DNA from: Anaerolineales bacterium
Lineage (GTDB): Bacteria > Chloroflexota > Anaerolineae > 4572-78 > J111
Assembly: GCA_020634935.1 (NCBI GenBank)
Contig: JACKAT010000018.1
Span: 1-64,000, forward strand
DNA length: 64,000 nt
Direction of reading: 5' to 3'
This document shows, piece by piece, positions 18,235 to 27,232 of the stretch; the first letter of the stretch is position 1, and every line of letters starts with the position of its first letter. The notes below the pieces were generated by a model. The model was not told the origin of the DNA. It saw only the letters and a program-made list of their open reading frames with translations, and searched no databases. Made by a program: the position numbers and the translations under genes.

Positions 18235-18891
18235 ATGACCATTTCCAAAACGTCGATCAACACCGCTGAACTCATCGCCGGTGCGCTCCGGGCCGACATA
18301 CTGCAAGGCCGCCTAAAAAGCAGCCAACCCCTGCGGCAAGATGACATCGCCGCTAAATTTGGGGTTAGCAAAATTCCGGTTCGAGAAGCGTTATATCAAC
18401 TCAAAGCCGAAGGGCTGGTCACGTTTATCCCTAATCGGGGGGCGGCGGTGTCTGAGTTGTCGATCCAAGAGGTAGACGAAATATACGCGATGCGGATTGC
18501 CTTGGAAACGGTTGCCCTGCAACGCGCGTTACCCCGGCTAACCATCGCCGACTTAACCCGAGCCGACGATATCTTAATAGCCATTGATCACGAGCAGAAT
18601 GTCGCTCGCTGGAGCGAACTAAACTGGGAATTTCACGCCACGCTATACGCTCCGGCTTACTTGCCCCGCTTGTTAGATTGGGTTCATACCTTACATGTGA
18701 ACGTGGCCCGTTATTTGGTAATTTATCTAGCCAGTTTGGACTACCAAACTACCTCCCAACAGGAACACCGCACCATCGTAACGGCCTGCCGCCACGGCGA
18801 CATCGAAACAGCGACCAAGACATTACAGCTGCATTTGCAATCGGCCTCCCAACAACTCACCACCTTTTTAACGCAGCGGCAGATAAAGTAA
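18235..18891 (+). CDS. GntR-family transcriptional regulator (FadR/FCD subfamily)
   Basis: It has 218 residues. The winged helix is at ~10-75 (LRADILQGRLKSSQPLRQ, AAKFGVSKIPVREALYQL, LVTFIPNRGAAV). An all-helical FCD ligand domain follows, with the metal-binding residues in the pattern R-ALE, N-EFH--LY and EH--IV-AC. It probably senses a carboxylate or amino acid. Two GTATAC palindromes lie just upstream. It is next to a SHMT-like gene and an amino-acid ABC transporter, which are its most likely targets. Confidence 0.92.
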   Translation: MTISKTSINTAELIAGALRADILQGRLKSSQPLRQDDIAAKFGVSKIPVREALYQLKAEGLVTFIPNRGAAVSELSIQEVDEIYAMRIALETVALQRALPRLTIADLTRADDILIAIDHEQNVARWSELNWEFHATLYAPAYLPRLLDWVHTLHVNVARYLVIYLASLDYQTTSQQEHRTIVTACRHGDIETATKTLQLHLQSASQQLTTFLTQRQIK

Positions 18892-18954
18892 CAGTCACCT
18901 TTTCCGACAACAGCGTTAGTCATAGCCCGGACCAACCGGAACCCAAAAGGTTAT

Positions 18955-19012
18955 TGGATAGGATTAACAAGCTACACCAGATTCTAAATCCTGTTAATCT
19001 TGTCTAATTTTC
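18955..19012. repeat. GGATTAACAAG-type inverted repeat
   Basis: GGATAGGATTAACAAG and AAATCCTGTTAATCTTGTC are complementary arms. It belongs to the same family as 6748-6820 and ends about 50 bases before the SHMT-like start. Confidence 0.7.
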
Positions 19013-19063
19013 TTTCCCAAAATGCAGCAATTTGGTTACTAAATTATTCTAACACAGGAGTGA

Positions 19064-20437
19064 ATGATGACGAATGAAACTAACCCCTCTTCTTTTGAAG
19101 TCCACGACAAAGACGTTTTAGCCAAAGCCCGAGCTGTACTCGATGCCAGCGAGTCACCCCGAGCCTGGGCCAACGCGGTAGTTGATGCCGTCCAACGCAA
19201 TGATGATTGGCGCGGCCAACGCTGCCTCAACCTGCTGGCCCCGGAGGCGCCGACCAGTCCCACCGTCCGCAAGTTGTTGGCCTCGGAAATTGGCACGCGC
19301 GCCGCCGAGGGACATATTGGCCGGGTCAATCGCTGGTTTGCCGGCACGCAGTACATCGATGAGGTTGAAGCCCTCTGCGTCGAACTGTTGAAAACCGCCT
19401 TTCGCTGCCGCTATGCCGATCACCGCTTGATGGGCAGTATGTTGGGCAATTTAACCGTCTATCACGCCCTAACCCAACCCGGCGACACGGTGATGACCGC
19501 CTCGCAGCCGTTCGGCGGCCACTCCAGCAACCGCCACGACGGCCCGGCCGGTACACGCGGCTTAACCATCATCGATGTGCCGTACAACCCCGAAACGTTG
19601 GAGGTCGATTTGCCGGCCTTTACCCAACTGGCCCGCCAAGTGCGACCCAAATTGGTGGTAATGGGCATGTCGATGACCCTCTTCCCCCTGCCCGTCCGCC
19701 AGATGAGCGAGGTCATCGCCGAGTGGGGCGGCCAATTCATCTACGATGGCGCTCACCAGGCCGGGTTGATCGCCGGGGGGCAGTTCCAAGACCCGCTGAA
19801 CGAAGGTGCGGTGATTCTGACCGGCTCGGCCGGCAAAACCTTCAGCGGCCCGCAGAGCGGCATGATCATGTGGAACGACCCCCAACTGACCGAGCCGCTG
19901 ACCGAAGCGATTTTCCCGGTCCTGGTCGCCACGCACCAGGTCAATCGTGTTGCCGCGCTGGCGGTGGCCGCCGCGGAGATGATCGAGTACGGCCAGCGCT
20001 ATATGGCCCAGATCGTCAAGAATTCGCAGGCGTTGGGCCGGGCCTTAGCCGAGCACGGAATCTCGATGCTGGGGGCGGATCGGGGTTACAGCCAAACCCA
20101 TCAGGTTATTGCCAATGTCAAGCCGTTTGGCGGCGGTCTGGACGTGGCCCACCGACTGGCCGAAGCCAACATCATCACCAATAAAAATCTCATTCCCGGC
20201 GACGGTCCCGAAGATTGGGATCGCCCCAGTGGTTTGCGTATTGGCACCATCGAAATTACCCGTTTGGGGCTGCGGGAAGCGGATATGGCCACCATCGCCG
20301 ATTTCATGGCCCGCGTGCTGATCGACGGCGAATCGACCCAAACCGTCGGCCAGGATGTTATCGACTTTCGGCTGCCGCTGCAAACCTTTTACTATAATTT
20401 TGATAACGGCTGGCCGGCCTGGGCCAAAGGCGAATAA
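19064..20437 (+). CDS. PLP-dependent serine hydroxymethyltransferase-like protein
   Basis: The 457-residue fold-type I PLP enzyme resembles SHMT in overall order: N-terminal NLLAPEAPTSPTVRKL, GSMLGNLTVYHALTQPGD, DGAHQAGLIAGG for cofactor binding, and a Schiff-base lysine I place at Lys258 in GSAGKTFSGPQSGM. Canonical SHMTs have TTTTHKTLRGPRGG there, so the His and Thr run before the lysine is missing. It may act on another beta-hydroxy or alpha-methyl amino acid rather than in bulk one-carbon metabolism. CAGGAG precedes the double ATG. It lies between a GntR regulator and an amino-acid importer. Confidence 0.78.
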   Translation: MMTNETNPSSFEVHDKDVLAKARAVLDASESPRAWANAVVDAVQRNDDWRGQRCLNLLAPEAPTSPTVRKLLASEIGTRAAEGHIGRVNRWFAGTQYIDEVEALCVELLKTAFRCRYADHRLMGSMLGNLTVYHALTQPGDTVMTASQPFGGHSSNRHDGPAGTRGLTIIDVPYNPETLEVDLPAFTQLARQVRPKLVVMGMSMTLFPLPVRQMSEVIAEWGGQFIYDGAHQAGLIAGGQFQDPLNEGAVILTGSAGKTFSGPQSGMIMWNDPQLTEPLTEAIFPVLVATHQVNRVAALAVAAAEMIEYGQRYMAQIVKNSQALGRALAEHGISMLGADRGYSQTHQVIANVKPFGGGLDVAHRLAEANIITNKNLIPGDGPEDWDRPSGLRIGTIEITRLGLREADMATIADFMARVLIDGESTQTVGQDVIDFRLPLQTFYYNFDNGWPAWAKGE

Positions 20438-20442
20438 GACAC

Positions 20443-20518
20443 AGGTGACGGTCACTTGATCAATAACACGCCTCTGATCGAAATTGACTGCTTTGCCCTT
20501 TAATAGTGACCGTCACCT
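20443..20518. repeat. AGGTGACGGTCACT terminal inverted repeat element, 76 bp
   Basis: AGGTGACGGTCACT at 20443-20456 and AGTGACCGTCACCT at 20505-20518 are exact 14-base reverse complements around an unrelated centre. The left end begins 6 bases after the SHMT-like stop codon. Relatives are at 29255-29340 and 60508-60550, with a stray half at 4346-4360. Confidence 0.85.
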
Positions 20519-20543
20519 TTATGCCGGACGCGCCCTGCTTCGA

Positions 20544-20572
20544 TTGCTTACATTCGCTTAATCGACTATAAT
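20544..20572 (+). promoter_or_regulatory. Predicted sigma-70-type promoter of the amino-acid ABC transporter operon
   Basis: TTGCTT (20544-20549) and TATAAT (20567-20572) are separated by exactly 17 bases. Transcription would start near 20579, leaving a leader of about 210 bases before the binding-protein gene. No known riboswitch was recognised in that leader. Confidence 0.7.
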
Positions 20573-20791
20573 ACGGCCTTCCAGACCATTTTTGCCACGC
20601 AACGAAGCGCTTCATCTACTTTTTCTGACAACAATCCATACAATTAAATACCAAAGACCCCGATTTACATTTTCTTGGTAAGCCTACGACTGAAATCAAC
20701 TTCAGAAAGAGGTGGTATTATTGGAAATATGTAGATAAAAAAGAACTGAGTAAGTCGTTATCTTAGTGTTAGTAACTAAAGGAGGAAAAGG

Positions 20792-21979
20792 ATGAAAAAA
20801 GTTACGATTAGCTTTATTGTGATGTTATTATTGACAGTGGGGCTGGCCGCTTGTGGCGCCGCCGCGCCGAGCGGCGCCACCGACACCATTAAAATCGGCA
20901 TCAATGCCCCGCTGACCGGCGACATTCCCAAAGTAGGTGAAGGAACCAAGTATGCCGCCGAGATGTGGTTGGAGGACATCAAGGCCGCCGGCGGTCTCGA
21001 TGTGGGCGGCAAGAAGTACAATGTTGAGTTAGTCATCGAAGATAACGAAGCCAAAGCCGAGTCGGCCACGGCGGTGACCACCAAACTGATTTCGCAAGAT
21101 GAGGTCTTGGTTATGGTCGGGCCACAATCGTCTAAGCAGGCGGTGCCTGCCGGTGAAGTGGCCAACAACCTGAAAACCCTGATGGTTAGCCCCTGGTCCA
21201 CCAACCCCAACACCACCCTGGGCCGCCCCTATGTCTTTAGAACGCCCTTCCTCGATCCTTTCCAGGGTCCGGTCTTGGTTAACTTTGCCACCAAAGAATT
21301 CGGTGCGACCAAAGCGGCGGTGCTGTATGACGTGGCCAGTGATTACCCCAAAGGTCTGGCCGAGTTCTTCAAATCCGCTTGGGAAAAACTTCACGGTGAA
21401 GGTTCGGTGGTGGCGTTTGAAAGCTTTACCACCAACGACACCGACTTTAGCGCCCAGTTGACCAAAATTAAAGACTCCGGGGCCGAGGTTTTGTTCGCGC
21501 CCCAATACTACAACGAAGTGGCCCTTATCGTCCAGCAAGCCCGAGAGTTAGGGTATGAAGGCCCCATTTTGGGCAGCGATAGCTGGGGTTCGGCTGAACT
21601 GATGAACCTGTGCGGCGATGCCTGTAAAGGGCTTTTCTTCAGCACCCACTACGCCGCCGCCGGGGCCACCGGGGCCACCAAAGCGTTCATCGACCGCTAT
21701 AACGAAAAGTACGGCTACGTACCCGATGACGTGGGCGCGCTCACCTGGGACACCATGCTCCTGGTCCAAAAAGCCATTCAAGATTGTGGCAAAATCACCG
21801 GTGACATTGCCGTCGATCGGCAGTGTGTCCGCGACGCAATGGCGAATATCAAAGACTTTGAAGGCATCACCGGCTCGATGACCTTCACCGAGGAAGGCGA
21901 CCCCATCAAATGCGCCGTTATCGTCAAAATCAGCGACGCCGGCGAATTTGAATTCTACAAGCAAGTCTGCCCGGAATAG
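20792..21979 (+). CDS. Branched-chain-type amino-acid ABC transporter substrate-binding lipoprotein
   Basis: The 395-residue product has a lipoprotein signal (LLTVGLAACGAAAPSG, Cys at ~21). A periplasmic-binding fold type I follows (IKIGINAPLTGDIPKVGEG, MVGPQSSKQAVPAGEVANN, VLYDVASDYPKGLAEFF). It would capture the substrate at the outer membrane face for LivHMGF. GGAGGAAAAGG is a very strong ribosome-binding site, as usual for binding proteins. A terminator after it may lower expression of the permease genes relative to the binding protein. The exact amino acid is unknown. Confidence 0.92.
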   Translation: MKKVTISFIVMLLLTVGLAACGAAAPSGATDTIKIGINAPLTGDIPKVGEGTKYAAEMWLEDIKAAGGLDVGGKKYNVELVIEDNEAKAESATAVTTKLISQDEVLVMVGPQSSKQAVPAGEVANNLKTLMVSPWSTNPNTTLGRPYVFRTPFLDPFQGPVLVNFATKEFGATKAAVLYDVASDYPKGLAEFFKSAWEKLHGEGSVVAFESFTTNDTDFSAQLTKIKDSGAEVLFAPQYYNEVALIVQQARELGYEGPILGSDSWGSAELMNLCGDACKGLFFSTHYAAAGATGATKAFIDRYNEKYGYVPDDVGALTWDTMLLVQKAIQDCGKITGDIAVDRQCVRDAMANIKDFEGITGSMTFTEEGDPIKCAVIVKISDAGEFEFYKQVCPE

Positions 21980-21995
21980 GCTCAATTGAATCACA

Positions 21996-22041
21996 GGAGG
22001 AGATAGGCGATAGAAACAACTATCGTCTAATCTCCTCTTTT
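21996..22041 (+). terminator. Hairpin terminator or attenuator after the binding-protein gene
   Basis: GGAGATAGGCGATA and TATCGTCTAATCTCC form a near-complete stem with an 8-base loop, followed by TCTTTTTG. It separates the abundant binding protein from livH. Confidence 0.85.
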
Positions 22042-22050
22042 TGTATTCAC

Positions 22051-22159
22051 GGAGCGACCAAGCTGGCTTTGTCATACTGATCGTAAGGTCAAAGTAAACT
22101 TTGACGCTCCAGCCCTTTTTTCAATGGAGCGACCAAGCTGGCTTTGTCCTTGATGCTCC
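22051..22159. repeat. GGAGC-type double-hairpin repeat, one full and one half copy
   Basis: The full copy is 22051-22110: GGAGC, the AAGCTGGCTTTG hairpin, a spacer, the GTCAAAG/CTTTGAC hairpin, GCTCC. A shortened copy with only the first hairpin is at 22126-22159. Confidence 0.88.
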
Positions 22160-22187
22160 AAAACCTTTATTTTCAGGGGTACTCTTT

Positions 22188-23114
22188 ATGGCTTTTTTCC
22201 TCCAAAACGTCGTCAATGCCTTACAAGCAGGCAGTTTTTACGCGCTCATTGCGTTGGGGTACTCGATGGTGTACGGGGTATTGCTGCTGTTTAACTTTGC
22301 CCACGGTGATATCTTTATGGTCGGCGCGTATGTAGGCTTTTTTGTGACCACAGGCGCGCTGCTGCTGGTCTCAACCTTGGGGTTGGTGGCCTTGCCGGGC
22401 TGGGTGGTGCTGGTGCTGGTTATCCTGGTGGCGATGTTGATCACCGCCTTTGTCGGGGTGGCCGTGGAGCGCATCGGTTACCGGCCGCTGCGGCAAGCGC
22501 CCCGCGCCTCGGCGGCGATCACCGGGTTGATGATCGGCATTATTCTGGAAACCGGCAATCTGGCCCTCCTGGGCGCTACCCGATTGAGTTTTCCCGAACT
22601 CATCCAAACCACCACCTACACTGTGGGCGGCGTGACCCTCACCAACAAAAGAATAATGATTGTCGGCGTCGCGCTGCTGCTGATGTTCGCTCTTCATCAA
22701 TTTGTCCAGCGCACCAAATGGGGCATGGCCATGCGGGCGATGGCCTACGATTTTGGCGTAGTGCCGTTGATGGGCGTGCCGCTTAACTCGATTGCCGCCT
22801 TGACCTTTGCCCTCGGTTCGGGTCTAGCGGCGGCGGCCGGCATTCTCTTTAGCGTGGCCTATCCGGTTTTAAACCCGTATATGGGCATTACCGTCGGCTG
22901 GAAAGCCTTTGTGGCGGCCATTATCGGCGGGCGAGGCTCAATTTTGGGCGCGGCGCTGGCCGGCTTTCTCCTGGGTTTTATCGAAATCTTTGTGGCGGTC
23001 ATCTTTGCATCGACCTACCGCGATCTGATTGCCTTTTCGATTATCTTATTGATCTTGATCTTCCGGCCGCACGGTTTCTTTGGCGAGGCGCACACGTCTC
23101 GCTTGAGACTTTAA
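22188..23114 (+). CDS. livH: Branched-chain amino-acid ABC transporter permease LivH
   Basis: I start at ATG 22188 (MAFFLQNVVNALQAGSFYAL), after AGGGGT; the frame is open upstream only through repeats. The 308-residue protein has about eight membrane helices and the family's NFAHGDIFMVGAY motif near residue 38. The cytoplasmic loop contacting the ATPases is MAMRAMAYDFGVVPLMGVP. It forms the channel with LivM. The last 25 residues (FRPHGFFGEAHTSRLRL) are typical. Confidence 0.92.
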   Translation: MAFFLQNVVNALQAGSFYALIALGYSMVYGVLLLFNFAHGDIFMVGAYVGFFVTTGALLLVSTLGLVALPGWVVLVLVILVAMLITAFVGVAVERIGYRPLRQAPRASAAITGLMIGIILETGNLALLGATRLSFPELIQTTTYTVGGVTLTNKRIMIVGVALLLMFALHQFVQRTKWGMAMRAMAYDFGVVPLMGVPLNSIAALTFALGSGLAAAAGILFSVAYPVLNPYMGITVGWKAFVAAIIGGRGSILGAALAGFLLGFIEIFVAVIFASTYRDLIAFSIILLILIFRPHGFFGEAHTSRLRL

Positions 23115-23136
23115 AACTTTCATTATAAGGATCGAT

Positions 23137-24447
23137 ATGACAGCTATCAGCAGCAAATTATCGACAGGCAAAAACGATTTGAGCCTCCTTTTCAAGAAGC
23201 TCTGGGCGCCGTTTTCGCTAACCCCGATGCTGAGTTGGCTCTGTGGCGCGTTAATTGCCGTTTTGCTTGAACAGACGGTGGGCCTCTACGTTGCCTGGAC
23301 GCTGGGCCTGCCCAAAATCCCGGTCTTGTTCGGCGTCTTGATTATGCTCGAAACGCCGATCTTGTTTCCCAGCGCGGTTTTGTATGTATTAATCATCTAT
23401 ATTCTGCCGGTGGCGCTTATTGCCTGGCTAACGACATCGCTGGCGAACAACCTGGCCGGCCGGCTGCTCGACCTGCAGTCGTGGCTGGCCGTTTTGGTCC
23501 ATTTGGCGCTGTTCTACGCCGTCCTGCACCTGTGGGCCGAAATCAACGACTACCGCGTTCTGGTCGTCAGACTGACCCTCATCTCGATTATCTTGACCCT
23601 GAGTTTGAACGTGGTCAACGGCTATATGGGCGAGTTCTCCTGTTCTCATCCGGGCTTTATGGCCTTGGGCGCTTACGGCGCTTCCGTTTTTACGCTGGCG
23701 CTGTTTACGGATGATCGCACCTTTGGCGCGCCGCTGCTGCCGGCTCAACTGGGCGTGCTGATGTTTCCGCTGAGCCTGATCTTTGGCGGGGTATTAGCCG
23801 CGCTGGGCGCTTTGATCATTGCCATCCCTTCATTCAGGACGCGGGGCGACTATCTGGCCATTATCTCACTGGCTTTTATGTTCATCGTCAAAAGTCTCAT
23901 CGAAAACCTGGATTTTGTAGGCGGGCCGCGCGGCCTGGGCGGCCAGCCCGATTGGGCCAATTTACCGACCGTCTTTGCCTGGACGGCGATTTGCATCTGG
24001 ATCACCAACAACTTTGTCCGATCCACGCTGGGTAAAGCCCTCAACGCCGTGCGTGACGACGAAACAGCCGCCGATGCCATGACCGTCAACACCCGCCAAA
24101 CCAAAATGGTCGCCTTTCTCTTCGCGGCGTTTTGGGCCGGGGTGGCCGGAGGGTTGTTTGCCCACGTGCTGCGTTACGTCAACCCCGGCAGCTTTGGTTT
24201 GCAAAAGCTGGCCGAGATTCTGGCCATGCTCTACTTTGGCGGCTTGAATTCGGTCGTCGGCTCGATTGTCGGCGCGGTCAGCTTTAATTTGGTCAGCGAA
24301 GCGCTCAGACCCCTGGAAATTATGAAGTGGATCATCATCCCCGTTATCTTTATTCTGGTGATGATCTTCCGGCCCACCGGCCTGATCGCCTTTACCGAGT
24401 TCAACGTCGTGAACTGGATTAGACCGAAGAACAGGATTGCCGAGTAG
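23137..24447 (+). CDS. livM: Branched-chain amino-acid ABC transporter permease LivM
   Basis: The 436 residues include an N-terminal extension of about 110 residues with extra hydrophobic segments before the conserved core (LTLISIILTLSLNVVNGYMG, SHPGFMALGAYGASV). The EAA-like loop is NAVRDDETAADAMTVNTRQTK, split here only for length. It ends IFRPTGLIAF as usual. AAGGATCG precedes the ATG. It forms the second half of the membrane channel. Confidence 0.92.
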   Translation: MTAISSKLSTGKNDLSLLFKKLWAPFSLTPMLSWLCGALIAVLLEQTVGLYVAWTLGLPKIPVLFGVLIMLETPILFPSAVLYVLIIYILPVALIAWLTTSLANNLAGRLLDLQSWLAVLVHLALFYAVLHLWAEINDYRVLVVRLTLISIILTLSLNVVNGYMGEFSCSHPGFMALGAYGASVFTLALFTDDRTFGAPLLPAQLGVLMFPLSLIFGGVLAALGALIIAIPSFRTRGDYLAIISLAFMFIVKSLIENLDFVGGPRGLGGQPDWANLPTVFAWTAICIWITNNFVRSTLGKALNAVRDDETAADAMTVNTRQTKMVAFLFAAFWAGVAGGLFAHVLRYVNPGSFGLQKLAEILAMLYFGGLNSVVGSIVGAVSFNLVSEALRPLEIMKWIIIPVIFILVMIFRPTGLIAFTEFNVVNWIRPKNRIAE

Positions 24448-24488
24448 TTAATCGAAATTAGGCTGAACCACACCATTTGGAGATTACC

Positions 24489-25259
24489 ATGTCACTGCTT
24501 CGCGTTGAGCATATGACCCACTACTTCGGTGGGCTGCGAGCGGTCAACAACTACAATTTGACCGTTGAACCCGGCCAGATCAGGGGCCTGATTGGCCCCA
24601 ATGGCGCCGGGAAAAGCACCGTCTTCAACCTAATTACCGGCCTGTACAAACCCACCGAAGGCCGTATCCTGCTAGACGGCGAGGATATTGTCGGCCGGCC
24701 GCCCTACCAAATCGCGGCGATGGGCTTGGGTCGCACTTTTCAAAACTTGCAGTTGTGGCGGCACATGACCGTGTTAGAGCATATCAAAATGGCTCGCTAC
24801 TCCAAAATCACCTACGGTCTGATCGGCGCTTTTTTCGGCACCGCCCAACGCCAGCGCGAGGAAGCCGACATCGAAGCCAAAGCCTACAGCCTGTTAGAGT
24901 TAGTCGGCATCGGTTATTTGGCCGAGCAAAACGTAACCAACCTGCCTTACGGCGCGCTGCGCCGGGTGGAAATGGCCCGCGCCCTGGCCACCGAGCCGAA
25001 AATCCTGTTCCTGGACGAACCCACCGCCGGCATGAACCCGGAAGAGCTGGGCCAGATGATGGAGATCATTCGGCGCGTTCACCGCGAACTCAACCTGGCC
25101 ATCTTCCTCATCGAGCACCGCATGAAATTTGTGATGGAGTTATGCGATATCGTGCAAACGCTGGTCTTCGGCGAAGTCATCGCCGAAGGTACGCCCGATA
25201 TTATTCAAAACGATCCCCAGGTGATCGAAGCCTATCTCGGAACGGAGGTCGAGACCTGA
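24489..25259 (+). CDS. livG: Branched-chain amino-acid ABC transporter ATP-binding protein LivG
   Basis: I start at ATG 24489 (TTTGGAGATTACC upstream). The 256-residue ATPase has Walker A GPNGAGKST, the long helical insert typical of LivG (YSKITYGLIGAFFGTAQRQR), a signature region LPYGALRRVEMARALA and Walker B ILFLDEP. The signature Ser-Gly-Gly is replaced by YGALRR, which is common in LivG. The stop overlaps the ATG of livF by one base. Confidence 0.93.
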   Translation: MSLLRVEHMTHYFGGLRAVNNYNLTVEPGQIRGLIGPNGAGKSTVFNLITGLYKPTEGRILLDGEDIVGRPPYQIAAMGLGRTFQNLQLWRHMTVLEHIKMARYSKITYGLIGAFFGTAQRQREEADIEAKAYSLLELVGIGYLAEQNVTNLPYGALRRVEMARALATEPKILFLDEPTAGMNPEELGQMMEIIRRVHRELNLAIFLIEHRMKFVMELCDIVQTLVFGEVIAEGTPDIIQNDPQVIEAYLGTEVET

Positions 25260-25972
25260 TGCTGCTGTCGGTTGAAAATCTATGCGTGTCTTATGATAAA
25301 ATCAGAGCCTTACACAACTTCAGCTTTCACATCGACGAGGGCGAGATTGTCTGTATCATCGGCGCGAACGGGGCCGGCAAAAGCACCACGCTGCGGGCCA
25401 TCTCCCGTATGGTGCCGGTTGAGGCCGGCTCTAAACTCGAATTTATGGATCACAACCTGCTCGACTACGCCGCCGATAAAGTAGTCAGCCAGTTGGGCAT
25501 CTCCCACGTGCCTGAGGGGCGGCGCATTTTCGGCAACATGACCGTGATGGAAAACCTCAAGCTGGCCACCTTTTCCCGCAAAGACCCCGACCAGATCGAA
25601 CGCGATCTGGGCCGCGTCTTCGCCATCTTCCCCCGTCTGGAAGAGCGCAAAACACAAAAAGCCGGCACCATGAGCGGCGGCGAGCAGCAGATGCTGGCCG
25701 TGGGCCGCGCCTTTATGAGCGGCCGGCGCATCATGCTGCTCGATGAACCCTCGATGGGGCTGGCTCCCCTGCTGATGCAGAGTATGTTCGATGCCCTCAA
25801 GCAGATCAACGAAGAAGGCACGGCCATCCTCCTGGTTGAGCAGAACGCCCGCATGGCCCTCAAGTTCGCCCAACGCGGCTACGTCCTCGAAACCGGCAAC
25901 CTGGTCCTGGAAGGCGATTCCAAAGACCTACTGGGCAACCCCGAAGTCAAGAAGGCTTATCTGGGCGGGTAA
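25259..25972 (+). CDS. livF: Branched-chain amino-acid ABC transporter ATP-binding protein LivF
   Basis: The ATG at 25259 shares its A with the livG stop (TGATG), so translation is coupled. The product has 237 residues. Walker A is GANGAGKST, the signature is MSGGEQQMLAVGRAFM, and Walker B is IMLLDEPSMGLAP. It pairs with LivG to power the importer. An open frame that reaches upstream to 24755 is only the shadow of livG. Confidence 0.94.
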   Translation: MLLSVENLCVSYDKIRALHNFSFHIDEGEIVCIIGANGAGKSTTLRAISRMVPVEAGSKLEFMDHNLLDYAADKVVSQLGISHVPEGRRIFGNMTVMENLKLATFSRKDPDQIERDLGRVFAIFPRLEERKTQKAGTMSGGEQQMLAVGRAFMSGRRIMLLDEPSMGLAPLLMQSMFDALKQINEEGTAILLVEQNARMALKFAQRGYVLETGNLVLEGDSKDLLGNPEVKKAYLGG

Positions 25973-25998
25973 TTCTTCATACTGCCTCAAAAAAGTCT

Positions 25999-26056
25999 GG
26001 AGCGTCAAAGTTTACTTTGACTTTACCTTGAATGACAAAGCAAGCTTTGTCGCTCC
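25999..26056. repeat. GGAGC-type double-hairpin repeat
   Basis: GGAGC, the GTCAAAG-TTTA-CTTTGAC hairpin, a spacer, the GACAAAG-CAAG-CTTTGTC hairpin, GCTCC. It begins 27 bases after the livF stop. The rest of the gap to 26230 holds a half copy of the ATTTTCATTGTCG-type repeat and no gene. Confidence 0.88.
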
Positions 26057-26230
26057 AATCAATTTTCGTTGTCGTTGCTGGGCCGTAGGCTCTGGCTCAC
26101 ACCTTTATTAATTCCCGACTTAAGTTCATCGCTTATAATAAGATCTCCGGGGTTAAGCTAACCGTAACCGTCTCCTATTTCCCAACCATCATCGTATTTA
26201 TCAGCATAGAAAGGTATTAGCAGCAAGACC

Positions 26231-27178
26231 ATGAAAAAAAGAATTCTAGGCAACAGCGATCTCAGCATCGCTCCCGTTGTATTTGGCGGCAATGTCCTCG
26301 GCTGGACCATTGACGAACAACAGTCGTTTGCAATCTTGGATCAGTTTATCGAGGCAGGCTTTAACGCCATCGATACCGCCGATGTCTATTCCCGCTGGGC
26401 CGATGGCCATCAAGGCGGCGAGTCGGAAACCGTGATCGGTAATTGGCTGAAAGCGCGGGGCAATCGGGACGAGATCGTGTTGATAACCAAAGTCGGCTCC
26501 GACGTGGGCCAGGGGCATCGCGACCTGACCGAAAAGCATATTCTGCAAGCCGCCGATAAATCGCTGCAACGGCTGCAAACCGATCACATCGACCTGTACT
26601 TCACCCATTTTGATGACGACAAAACCCCGGTTGAAGAGACGTTAGGCGCGTATGACAAACTGATCAAAGCCGGCAAAGTCCGCTGGATTGGCGCATCCAA
26701 CCTCTCGCCGGAGCGGCTGCAAGCCTCGCTGGCGGCCAGCGAGGCCAATGGGCTGCCGCGCTACGAAGTGTTCCAGCCGGAATACAACCTTTACGCCCGC
26801 GCAGGATTTGAACAAGGCGTAGCTCCCCTGTGTCGAGAGTACGGCCTGGGGGTTATCACCTACTTCGCTTTGGCCAGCGGCTTTCTGAGCGGGAAATATC
26901 GTAGTGAGGCGGATTTGGGTAAAAGCATCCGAGGCGGCGGGGTTAAGAAATTCCTCAATGACCGGGGCATCCGTATCTTGAACGCCCTGGACGAGATGGC
27001 CGCCAAGCACAACGCCACCCCGGCCGGCGTGGCCCTGGCCTGGCTCATCAACAGCCCGCTCGTTACCGCGCCTATCGCCAGCGCCACCAAGGTTAGCCAT
27101 TTGCAATCGTTCATCGAAGCGGCTCAAATGGACTTGAGCGCCGATGATATAACCCGGCTAGATGAGGCGTCCAACTAG
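26231..27178 (+). CDS. Aldo/keto reductase
   Basis: The 315-residue TIM-barrel oxidoreductase has NAIDTADVYSRWADG near residue 40 (catalytic Asp and Tyr), ITKVGSDVG with the catalytic Lys, and DLYFTHFDDDKTP with the active-site His. The C-terminal cofactor pocket APIASATKVSHLQSFIEAA binds the NADP(H) phosphate. It most resembles the YajO/IolS-like group acting on sugars or aldehydes, but the substrate is unknown. It is a single gene flanked by repeats. Confidence 0.9.
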   Translation: MKKRILGNSDLSIAPVVFGGNVLGWTIDEQQSFAILDQFIEAGFNAIDTADVYSRWADGHQGGESETVIGNWLKARGNRDEIVLITKVGSDVGQGHRDLTEKHILQAADKSLQRLQTDHIDLYFTHFDDDKTPVEETLGAYDKLIKAGKVRWIGASNLSPERLQASLAASEANGLPRYEVFQPEYNLYARAGFEQGVAPLCREYGLGVITYFALASGFLSGKYRSEADLGKSIRGGGVKKFLNDRGIRILNALDEMAAKHNATPAGVALAWLINSPLVTAPIASATKVSHLQSFIEAAQMDLSADDITRLDEASN

Positions 27179-27232
27179 CGGTTAAAAGATGGGCCATTAA
27201 TTAGACTAACCTATCGTAGTCGGCTGGGCTTT

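Noticed and set aside
24755..25258. A longer livF with 168 extra N-terminal residues
   Set aside because: This stretch is livG read in another frame. LivF starts with MLLSVENLCVSYDKI at the TGATG overlap.
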